Shown here: piece by piece, positions 42,101-54,100 of the stretch | How the letters are laid out: each line of letters begins with the position of its first letter | Numbering within the stretch: position 1 is the first letter of the stretch | The notes under the pieces: model-generated | Told to the model about the DNA's origin: nothing | Database searches by the model: none | What the model saw: the letters and a program-made list of their open reading frames with translations, nothing else | Program-made: the position numbers and the translations under genes | Assembly: GCA_026874595.1 (NCBI GenBank) | Contig: CM049318.1 | Coordinates: 46,666,456-46,730,455 of the forward strand | DNA length: 64,000 bases | Source: Sipunculus nudus | Lineage: Eukaryota > Annelida > Sipuncula > Golfingiida > Sipunculidae | Direction: 5' to 3'

Positions 42101-45100
42101 GGCCTCACTAAGGTAATGCTTAATGACATTGGATCCAATGATAGGACGGTCTCCTGGTATATCTGCAACCAAAAATGGAACGTTAAACTGGTGTTGACTC
42201 TTGTCACCTAATAGGCGGAAATCAACAGGCGTCCAACCTGTAAATGGCACCGGCACACCATTCGCGGCCATGATGGTTAGGTTACCCTCACCAAGAATCT
42301 CCTTGAGGGGTTTTAAATTTATTTCTTTCAAGTTTTTCGCAGCCCATTCGACGGGCAGTAAACAAACTTGAGACCCGGTGTCCCAAAGCACCTCTGTTTT
42401 TAGACCATCTAAGGAACACAGTATGTGACATTTTGGGCCTATCAATTTCAGTAGCTCGGTCCTGCTACAAGGTGATGCTGTCAAATTACTCACAGAAATT
42501 TCAGGCTTCTGCAATTTCTGAATAGCCAGACAAATAGGACGGTGTTGTAACCAGTGAGCCTCTTAACAATCCTTAGAGCAGTAGAAAACTGCATGACACC
42601 CATTACATGTTTGAACTTTAGTTTTTCCGGCACACTGTTGGCATTGTTGGGACATCTCACTTGTATGTTGGGTCGTCACTTGTCCCGGGGTGTCGACCCT
42701 CTGCCGTTTCCCTGTAAGTGTTGCTTACGCTTCGCCTTGCAACCTATCATGAAATGCTCATCGGATCCACAGTAATAACAGTGTTCACATGTTGCACCAC
42801 TTTGTGTTTTACGGCAATTTGGACAATCCGTCTTTTCGGACCTAGGTCTCCTGACCCGAACCGGTGACCTATCCGACCAGGGAGAGCGTGAAGAACATCC
42901 AGCTGCCTCTGGCTGGCCCTCCTGAAGGAGAGCAGCCACATCGGCCTTTAATTCATTTCGCAACACGGCAAACATCTCACTGAGTGAAGGTTCTTTAGAG
43001 TCCTCTACAGTAATACTTGCGTTGACCTGGTTGACTTTCCCACGGGTTCCCGAACGAGTTATGGAGTGTTTCTTCCTCCGCTCCTCTACCGCATTCACAC
43101 ACTTGTTGACTTTCTTTATCAGTTCAGCGTCAGAGGGTTCCCCCAGGAGTACTTCTTTTAGATCTTGTGCCACTGCCCCATCAAGGAGCCCCATCTGAAT
43201 TGAATGAAGTGTCGTCCGCCTTACCAGCGTAGCATCATAACACAAAGACCCGTCAACCTGGGAGGCCACCATTACTTGTTGCCCCAAATCAAGCATTCTC
43301 AGCACGAAATCAAGCGTTTCTCTGAAGATTTCTGTTTCCCCTCACACAGGGCCTGGTACAATTCAGTGGGGGACCTTTCATTATAATATTCCAAAAGCAG
43401 TATCTTCAAGTCCTCCAGGCTAAGCCCAAGTCGGCACTTCCTCTCTAGGTAACCATGCAGTGGCTGAGATGGGTGTACAGCCCGTGCGACCGCATCAATA
43501 ATCTCAGATTCTGTGTATCCTTTCGGGATCGCAGCCTCAATCTGCCTTATTAGACTGGTATAGCTGATGCCTCTGGCAGCATTAATCTGGCCATTTATCG
43601 CAAAGTCCCTCCGGAAGGACAATCTTTGTATTGGGACCGTAATGTCCTCTACATGGTGCTGTGATTTACGGATCCTGGCCATCAAGTCCAGCAATCTTTT
43701 CAGAGTTTTTCTGGCTTCACTCTCGTCTTGGACGATTTCTGATAAGAACTTTTCTGTCCCCCTCAGTAGTTGAGTATGATCCTGACCCTCTGGTGTTGTC
43801 GGGATCGGGATAGGCATGTCTTGCAACAACTCAATCAATTGTTCAAGTGAAAGGTGGTACAATTGCTGTTTCACTTGCAGCTCCATGGAGCTGATGTCCC
43901 CCTTGTCTTGCATCTCGTATCTAGTAGACCAACACGGTTCTTGGAGTCGGTCTCACGATCCTGGCACGCTCGCCAAAAATGTTACCCCAGGTTCGCACCA
44001 GGCATCAGTCTGCAAAAAAACAGGAGGAGACGACCAGTGAACTTGATCAAAGTTTAATCGCTTAAAAACATGGCGGGCTGAACAAACTTACATTACATTT
44101 CAAGTTTGTCTTTCAAGACGTGCGCAATGGATTTACAATAAGACAATACTACAGGATAACCGCTACGCTTCATCCTATACTTTACTTTACTAAGACTTAA
44201 ACATCCCCTTTTTCTACGTATAACAATGTATAATATACTATGGGTTAAGAAAACAATCAGCAATAAACAGCTACTACTGGTGGTACGTATCAGATGAAAG
44301 AGATGTACATACTGTTCTGTGTTACCAACCTATAGCTCAATTTGGTTTGATAGATATGGCATCCAAGCAAAATACCCCTTTGTTGTTTTGTCAGTAAACA
44401 TACAAATACAACAAGCAACAAATTATCTTAATAACTAGGTATGCAAAGATCAATGCTGTCAATAAACCTGCTTACTATTTCGGATTGCACTAAAAGAAAG
44501 TCTCAGGCCTGATACATGGCGAGTCAACTTACTTCCAATAGAAATAAAAATAATATATCTAGCTTATTAATTTACTCTTCATATAATGTTTAAATTTGTA
44601 TAAATTCTGCGAATCTACTGCTTCCTGGATAAAAGTGTTTGTGTCAAGATTGTTTCATCTGTACCTTAACTTTAACAAAACAAAATAAGGTTTTCACTGA
44701 CTTAGGACTTAACAGACAACATCCCAGTCTGTAAAGCAACATATTTGTGCAGGGAACCAGTCTAGTCCAATTTCCATTCAATAATTGACCAAACAGTGGT
44801 CTATACAGACAAGCTATAGATCTTCACTAGTAATAAATGGATCCCAAGAACATCATGGTTCATATCATGCTGATATCATATCTTGTATATTAATATTTGA
44901 GTAGTTAGTAATTATCATTGGCTGTCATAAAATGTAAACACTTGGAGTGTAATCAGCAACTTTCCTCATCCCCTGTAATAAGGGTCTTCAGATCAACATA
45001 AGCCCTATAGTGGGGACATCTGGTGGTAATGATACAAAACTAAATGCAATGTTCAGAACAGTCATAGAAAGCCCAGAACAATTAAAGCCTCCCAGTGGGG

Positions 45101-48100
45101 ACATCTGGTGGCGGGGTTACCAACTAAAAGCAATACCACATGAAGCAATAGATTGGTCCCTATCTCGAATCTATACTTGTAAACACAAACTGCGTATCAA
45201 TTAAAGGCTCAGGTCCTAGCATTGACATATAAAGGGAAAATCTAAGAGGATCATCATTAAAGAGTATTTAGTAATTAAAGCTTGCTTCTACTTTAATCAT
45301 ATACAAATTGCCTTACAACCCTCACGGCTGGGGACCAGACTATTATTCCTGAGATCAAGCAGAAGACAACTTGAACTTACAAAATTGAACATATGAAAAA
45401 TATGTCATTATAACTCTACCACTCAGTAATTTAATGAATAACAATGTAAGTGAAGATAGCTGACTATAAGATCAAAGAATAAATCAGTCCGTGCCGAAAA
45501 GGAACAGGACGAGATATTCACACCAAGCCAATGTCGGCCGTTACCTATGGCTCTAACAATAGATTCACCAGCCCTACATAAATTATAAGGGAAGTGGGTG
45601 CTCTGTTAACATTTCTTAGAATATTTACCAACTACAGGTGCAGGACCTATGGTAAACCGACAATTATCTACCCAGAAATAATTCCAGTAACATGCGGTCG
45701 AACTTATACTAAGTCGACTATACATAGATGCGGTCCGCAATAACGGCCTAACACATTTTCATTCACGATCTACCGCCAAACTTTTAGATTGGGCTACAGT
45801 TATTTTCTTATAAAGACACATGTAATGTGACACATCTTTCGAAAGCTAAGACATTCATGACAAATTATTCATAACTGCCGGGTTCATACTGGTATTCTTA
45901 CCTGCAAACAAACAGGAGGAGACGACCAGTGAACTTGATCAAAGTTTAATCGCTTAAAAACATGGCGGGCTGAACGAGCTTCCGTCAGTGATAACCAATC
46001 ACGAAGCACCGCACTGCTGGTCACGTGTATCCACAGTAACACGTGCCATCAGCTGTCACCAAAAATATGTGAAAAAATTATGGGCCCACCCTGCGATTCC
46101 ACCGAATTGTTGACTGATTGTCACATGACCTTGACCTTGAATAGGTCCATTTTGGGGGAAAATCACACAAATTCTGAAATATCTCAAAAATCTTTCCTGG
46201 ATTGATCCAAAAATCAACTTGACTGAAGATTGTCAGGTGCCGGAAACTGGTGGCACCACCTGTTATCATTTTCTTGTTTTTGTGCCGATTAATACCCCCA
46301 TCATTGGCACATTACAGTTCTGTGAGCATTATAATTCAAAAACTAATGGACAGATTTCTTTCAGATGCATATACATAGACATGGGTTATGGGATGATGTA
46401 TATATAAATTGGGGTCATGACCTGTCCTATGAGAGTGACCTTGAATATTGCCAAATATAGTGAAAATCACAAAATCATTAATATCTCAATAAGGGATGCA
46501 TGGATTGATCCTAAAATCAATTTGACTGGAGATCTTAGATAATGTTGTCATGTACCAGAAAACTGGTGGCTCCACCTGTTATTATTTAACTTGTTTTCTT
46601 GCCATTTAATACCCCCATCATTGCCACTTAACAGTACTATGAGCATTATAAGTCAAAAACTAATGGACAGATATCTTTCATATTATGCATATATATAGAC
46701 AAGGATTATGGGATGATGTATATTTAAATTGGGGTCATGACCTTTCCTATGAGAGTGGCCTTGACCTTGAATATTGCCATATATGGTGAAAATCACACAA
46801 AATCATATATATTTCCATAAGGGATGCATGGATTGGTCCAAAAATCAAATTGACTGAAGATCTTGGATAGCTTTGTCTTCTGCGGGAGCAGGTGGTGCCA
46901 CCTTCTGCCGTTTGTTTGTTTTCACGCTTTTTAATACCCCATCATTGCTACTTGACAGTACTGAGCATTATAAGTCTAAAACTAAAGGACAGACTGGGCT
47001 GAAATTGTGCATGTCCATTGATCTTGGATACCTCCATCTTGTACTCAAGACTGGTGGTACTATCTGCAATCGTTATTGTGTGGCGTCCATCCTTTTGTTT
47101 GCTTTCGGTGAAAATTGCTCATATCCGAGTATTGGTATTGGTCTGAAATTATTTACTGCTGAAGATGTGGGGCCTATTCTTTAAGGTGGGGGGGGGGGGG
47201 ATTAATTGCCATGAAATATCTAGTTTAATCATGATTTCTGCTTTTTCTCAGATTCTGAATTAAAGTGGAAAACCACAAACGTTATAACTGCATGACAGTT
47301 TTAGCGAACCTGTGAGCTTATGCGATGGTGTGGCATTGTCTGTCAGCTGAGTTATAGGAAGTTTAACTTAGTCATACTGTCCAAAAAAGCATACTGAAAT
47401 TGCAGTCTCAGAAACAGCTGGAGCTATCATCCCCAATTTTATGCCAATGTTGTTCACATAGGTCATATCAGGAATTTAGGTATAGGTGGTGCCACCTGCA
47501 TCAACCTATTTGTATGGGAGTCATCAGTACATTAACCAATAATTTCTCAGGAACAGCAGGACAAGCATCCCCAAAATTTACACAAAAATCAGTCACATAT
47601 CAAAGTTCTGGGATACAGCTTTTTATGTCACCACCTGCATCATTTTACATTTTACGGGGGAGAAGCTTGAAAAACTTTAAAAATCTTCGACAAATCATTG
47701 AGCCAAATTGTTCAATATTTCACAAAAATGATCCCAGGGATAAGCACTCTCAAGTTTGTTCAATTGGTTCCAGTTTGGCTAATTTTGGCCGAGTTACAGG
47801 AATTTGAAATTAGTCATTTGGCCAAACTAACATAAGAGTCTCAGAAACTACAGGAGAGCTCTGGCATCACTTTTGTGCAAATGTTGCTACTACTCATGTT
47901 TGAAATTGAGGTTTTGTGGTGCCCCCTTCAACGACCTGTTTATTTTATGGACAAAAACCTTGTAATTTTAGCCTCTTTCAGCTTAAACACGTTTCATGAA
48001 GAAACTGAAGCTGAATGGGTTTAGCTCCCACAAGAATTTTATAAGTTCTCTGAATTTAAACAGAAAAGATTGAGGGGTTCTTTAATTTTTAGCTTAGCTG

Positions 48101-51100
48101 ACTGTCAGCTGAGGTATAGGAATGTGCTCTGTCTGTCATGTGTCCAGCCGTCAAGTCTGGCATTAGCAGGGCACAAATCATTACTGCTGGTCCTAGAAAC
48201 CTCTAAGTGAACATCAAGGGAGGTCAATAAAAAATCTCCTTGGAAACCTGAAATAAGGTCACCAAGGCCTCCAAGCTATGGAACTTGAAAGTACCCCCCA
48301 GAATAATAAAAAATTTGATACAGAACCTCCAATATCTTGATAATTAATGCATTGATTGTCATGAATCTTGCCTTGAATATTGACCATGACTAGTATTGTC
48401 AGTTCCCTAAAAGTGGTGGTTCCACCAGTATTTTTTGTTATTTAATCGAATATTTTCTATATTTTTACTATAAAAAGACAACAATCATTTCAGTTTCTCA
48501 GCTGTGATTACATCTAGTGTCCCAAAACCTGGTGTGTTTATTGATTACAAGTGGATGCCCTATAGTAATCACCATGTCTGTTTGTCTGTCTGTCTGTCCA
48601 TCCACATGCACAAATTTATTTCCAGATGATTACCACGGTTGGATTGACACATGGATGTCAAACATGACTTACATATGGCCCACCCCTAAAGCAAGAATCT
48701 ATATGATTTTGAGGTCAAAGGTCAAGGTAACAGGACTCACTTATTTAAAAAGATTATGGCTGCATTTTAAGCCAAGCTTTTCATCCCAAACTTTCCATCC
48801 TGTGCATCCAACTGACTTGCCAGTATGGGGAGAGCATTCATGAATTTTGAGTCACAAGGTCAAAGGTCAAGATCACAGAGGCAATCTGTTCACAAATTAG
48901 TTTTCAGATGATAACTCCAGTTTAGTTTGACATATGAGTTTCAAACTTAATTTATTTATGGCTCAACACTGAAGTAAGAACTGTTGATTTTGAGGTCCAA
49001 TGGTTAAAGGTCAAGGTCACAGGACCCATCTCTTCAAAAAGAATGCGTATGCACTTGAAGCCAAACTTTTCATTGCAAACCTTCCAATCGCAAGATATTG
49101 CTAACCTGCCAATAGGGGAAGATTCTGTTTGATTTTGGGGTCATAGGTCAAGGTCACTTTTTTAAAGAGGTAAACTCATTTTGATTTTCATGGTCAAGAG
49201 ATCAAAGTTGAAGGTCACAGGAGCCACATCTTTATAAAGATTGTGGATACATTGTATATTATTATTATATTATATATAAACTTTTCATCCTTAACTTTCC
49301 ATCTTTCACACATGGCTTACTTGCCCTGAGTGAGGAAATCTGTAGTTTTGAGGTTACCAGGTCAGAGGTCAAGGACACTTCAAATGATTGTTACAATAAT
49401 CTAAATGCTGCAAGTTCAAGGATAATAAGTTCTAAGATTTTTTGGTCACAAGGTCATTGGTTCAGGTCACAGGACTCTCATTCAGCAAAATTTCTTTGAA
49501 ATTTTCCTTATAGACAAATTCAGCCGAGTGTTGAGACCCATGGGTCCCTAGTTTCCTTTTTCCATTTTTAAATGATATCAGGCCACAATTTTCATGTATT
49601 ACACAGTACAATACCGTATTTATTCTATAATATCGAACCCTAAAAAATAACGAAATTCATGTGTTGTTTTCTATTACCTGTGGGGAAATTCCCTACAAGG
49701 GGTTGTGCGAGTATGGAAGGATGGGGTTAGCATGAGCCATGACACTCTAGAGATACAACTATCAACTGAAAGTCTTATATTCTTCAAAATACTATTTAAT
49801 AAAACATAAGGTATATTGTGTGTTACCTCAAAGACCGCTACGTTTGTGGTGCCAGTATGAGCCCTATAATCAGATGCATGATTTTTGTTTAAAGTTTACC
49901 CACCAGGCGGCAATATAGGCAGACAGCAGGACAAGCGTTTGTAAGACTTCATCAAAAATAACTGGCTATTAACCGATAACTTTGATTTGCATAATATGTA
50001 ATAAATATGGAAAAGGCACGTTATAAAATAGTTCTTGTGTTCTATATCCGACACTTTTGTACCCGCAGTCACCCATCCAAAAGCTAACCATGCTCGATCT
50101 AGCTTAACTAAGATGATCCTTCCAACTATGTTATGATTTATATTTGTCATGATTAATATCAATAGAATTTGCTTTATTATTTTTTATCTATTTTGCTAAA
50201 TATATCCTGCATTAATTGCACACGGGGCAAGTGTGTACCAAGAATGGTACAAAAGTTTGCTATCTTAAAAAAAAATTATTGCAAACAAGCTCAAGTTTAA
50301 TATGGATGCTGCGTGATCTCATGTCATGCAGTAAGAAAGCTAGTCAGATAAAAACTGAGAAAGAAGTGTCTCACTTAAACATTGTCGGCAGTAAACATGG
50401 TCGGCAGTCGCAAAATTACCGTTAAGTCTTGTGTACAAGCCGGAAAATTTATTCCTAAATATCAATGTCAAAAATCCATAACAGCTGATACACAGGCCTA
50501 ACAAATTGACCACGATCTGCCATGGACAACCCATGGACCTGTCTGACCGGTCCTGTCACTGGGCGGCAAATTTTGTTCTGGTGTCAACAGCCGATTCCTA
50601 CAGTGTGTATAATATATAATTCCGGCAATATCAATTATTTTATATAATACTACTGTTTTTGTTTCTCACTAAAAATATAGTAATATTTATATAGGGTTAC
50701 AACAGAATTTATCAGCAAAGTTGAGACTGACCAGAAGGGATTTTGAGGATGCCCGCCATACCTAGGTGTATTTGACCGACCAGCGCTCAAGGAATTCAAC
50801 GACGTGCAATTCACTGAGCAGGCCCTGCAAACCTGCACACGTTATACTCCTGTATAAAAACAAATCACTCTGCCAAAAAAAGATGTTTTCTGTGCAGAAC
50901 AATATCGTCATGACCAAATTGAAAAAAAAAAATGTCTGTAAATATATCGTTTTAAAAGACAAGGTAACATATTATCCGATAAACCAAAGATGGCTCGAGT
51001 AGTGCAAAAACGCACAGGATACGTTCAGAATCATTCAGAGCTGGTGTATGATGGTTCACCAGTTCGACGATTGACTGATTACTGTCCTGATCAGCACTCA

Positions 51101-54100
51101 GCAATAACTTGAAGTAAGAAACCCTAAAATAGGCCACGCTTCACACCTGTGTATTGATACATGCAGAGGAAAATTATCACTCCGTTTCGGAAGTTCATAC
51201 TTAAAAATTACACCTAGTGAATGACTGCAGCCCTAGCTAAAACAGATCTGAGTTCAACGTGACAAAGATATCGCAATGTTATTGGACAAAAGGACACAAC
51301 ACCTGCAAAAAATAGTACTCCACAGATTGTGTTTAACCCATCAAAAAGACAGGGCGTGAGTTTTCAAGTGATAAGAATACGGAGTTTAATCAAAGAACGA
51401 CAGATGTTATGTCCACGTGTTGCCCAAGCTCCCATGCCTTTCCTTGCAATTCGTGATGATGAATACTTATGCCCCATATATGCAGTTACTTTGTGTGTAA
51501 TAGTTCACCAGTACGCCCGTCTGTCAAAGTAAGGAAGACCTAAGTATATTAAAACTTGAATAAAATTGTCATTTTTGTGTACCGGTATTCACAGAATTTA
51601 TAATACAACCCTCTGACAACAAATATTAATGCCCTTGATTCACAGATATAAACAAGCTGAGTTGAGGACAGAATGCTCTTTCATGTGGCCTCATATTGTG
51701 ATTCATGTGGTCTAGCTTTGTGCTTTCTTAACACTAAAAATAAATATAAATTGTAGATCAGCAACAGCAAGTCAGCAACAGTCATGTTTTATTAACACAT
51801 AAATAGTCATGCTGAATTTATATCAAACATGAACAATCGACGGACGTCGATTCTGAGTGTCAGACGATCTGGCTATTAACCGATAACTTTGATTTGCATA
51901 ATATGTAATAAATATGGGAAAGGCAAGTTATAAAATAGTTCTTGTGTTCTGGATCCGACACTTTTGTACCCGCGGTCACCCATCCAAAAGCTTTCAAGGG
52001 TCTGACTGGGGTGACTAATACAAGATACCCGAGTAAAAGATGAGCATATATTACACACAATATATTATATACACTAGTACATTATACTAGTGTGACATGC
52101 GAAAATAAATTGTGATGTTTACCCCCCCATTTGTCAGGGTGACAAAAAAAATCGTTTTGAAAGTACTACCCTAAATCGTGCCACAAATGCTTGATTCCAC
52201 CATTTTGAAATTTGCTGACACTTTCATGTTGGCATTCAAAAGCATTCGTAATAGCACTTATAATTTATATCATCAACATTCTAGGCTTGTTTATTAAGTT
52301 TGATTGACTGTCAAAAATTAGAGGAAATTTAGAAATTATTGTCACCAAACATTTTCAATGGTCGAATTAATCGAATAAATACGGTATATACTTATCAGAT
52401 TTAATTTATGCTCATTTGATTATCACCAGTTAGTAGGGCCATTTCCACTTATCTTTTCAAAAGCTAATATATAAATAAAAAGTATATTATGCATTTGATA
52501 AAAAAAATTTCAAAATTCAGCTGAGCGATGTGATCAATTGGTCCCTTGTTGGTAGAGTCATAGAAAGCTGTAGTTACTCATTTAGCCATAAGTAAGTCTT
52601 AATCGAATTTAGGGCTGCAGTAGTCTTCATCTACAAAAATGATGTTTCAATTATAACTTCTCTAACATTGCAAAAAAAAGATTCTTAGGTGACCTTTGTT
52701 TCAGTTTACTTGGATGATTTTTGGCAGAATTATTGGACCTTAAACAATGAAAGGATTGCATCTTTTATTAATCTAAAATTTTGATAAAAAAAATTTATGA
52801 ATATGTCAGCTTGAAAAAAAGCATTTTAGCCTAAAACTTTCAGTATGTGTAAACAGATTTACCAACAGGCCAAGAATGTGTCTGTATCTATAAATAGCTT
52901 GTTTAAGATTTGGCAACAAGCTAAAGGTCAGTCTGGGTCTATTTATAGCTTTGGCAGACTGCCAACTGTATCAGATTATGCAATGGGTCAAGAGTTCACT
53001 TAGCACAGCCAGATACAGGTCAAGAGTACAATGAGTGCACACTCAGTTTGCCAGGGGTTTTAAGGTCAGTTCAGCTCCTCAAGGCTGCATGAGATCACCT
53101 CATGAAGGCCTCTTAGCCCTGGAAACTGTCAGGGCTCTCAAGTTCAGTTTAGTTTCTCCTTGTTGGGCTCAAGGTATTGGTCTCAAATTTGGCATGTTCA
53201 TCCATCTTGGAAAGTTTTATTATAAACCAGACAGGTGGTGCCACTATCCTTTCCGTTTTTTATAGAAATAATTAATGCCCGTTTCTCAGGAGTGACTCTT
53301 AGTATTGGCCTGAAAGCCTGCATATCTATAGATCTTGGACTCTTCCATTTTGTTCTTAAGACTGGTGTCGGAATCTGCAATCGTTTTCACGTGGAGTCCA
53401 TCCATACATGAGCTTTGGGTGAAAATAGCTCATATCTTAGGAGTGGGTAATTGTACTGGTTTGAAATTCAGCATGTCAGTCCATCTTGGAGAGTTTTATA
53501 TTAGACCAGACACATGGCGGCAGGTGTTTTCATAATTAATTAATGCCCTTTTCTCAGAGTTTTAGTTAACTATATTCAGCAGTGGTGCGACATACCACTC
53601 AATCCATCTGTCACTTCCCCTGGTCCACTTTGTCTTTAGTGGAGACATGTTGTCACTTGTCCAATACCGGTATTCTGGTTGTTTCATGCATCTGTGTACA
53701 TAGCCTAACAGTGGTTTATAGTATCTGTCTGAAATTTTTCATGTCCATACATCTTTGATGGCTTTCTTGTACTCAAGACTGTTGGTGCCACTTAAAGGGG
53801 CCCAATCACCTATAAAGCATGTAAAGTTAACAAGATAATTGGCTTCTTCCCTTTAAAATAAATATGAGCCTGCCAAAATATTGCCCTGAAACCGTTTGCT
53901 TTCTACTGTAAACAAATGTTAAAAACAGCTGTATGTGAGGAAATGAGACCGTGTGCTGGGATGGTTTTGCTGGGAAACATTTGTATAAAGCAAAACTGAA
54001 CTTACAGTGTGAAAGAATTAGCCATAATTTAGCTCCTGATTATGTCCCTGTAAAATCATTTTTCTGTTGTGTGCATCCATAACTTATTTCATCAATGATG

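Larger units (their letters stand above)
35403..46125 (-). mobile_element. Ty3/Gypsy-type LTR retrotransposon, nearly complete, recent
   Basis: A 10.7 kb element on the minus strand: 5' LTR 43980-46125, primer site, Gag, a MYND finger, Pol (protease, reverse transcriptase, RNase H, integrase in that order, hence Ty3/Gypsy rather than Ty1/Copia), polypurine tract, 3' LTR 35403-37547. Both LTRs start TGTGACA and end GTAACA in sense orientation. By eye they differ at roughly a dozen sites over 2.1 kb (about 0.6 percent), so the insertion is young. A 4 bp TGAC duplication flanks it. Three reading frames are used, and there is one in-frame stop in the MYND part, so this copy may not be competent by itself. 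No envelope-like frame lies between Pol and the 3' LTR. It is antisense to the host gene. Confidence 0.95.

Noticed and set aside
43299-43330. GGGGAAAC run as a programmed minus-one slippery site in gag
   Set aside because: The heptamer GGGAAAC is there but the reading phase is not X-XXY-YYZ for the capsid frame, so it cannot be claimed.
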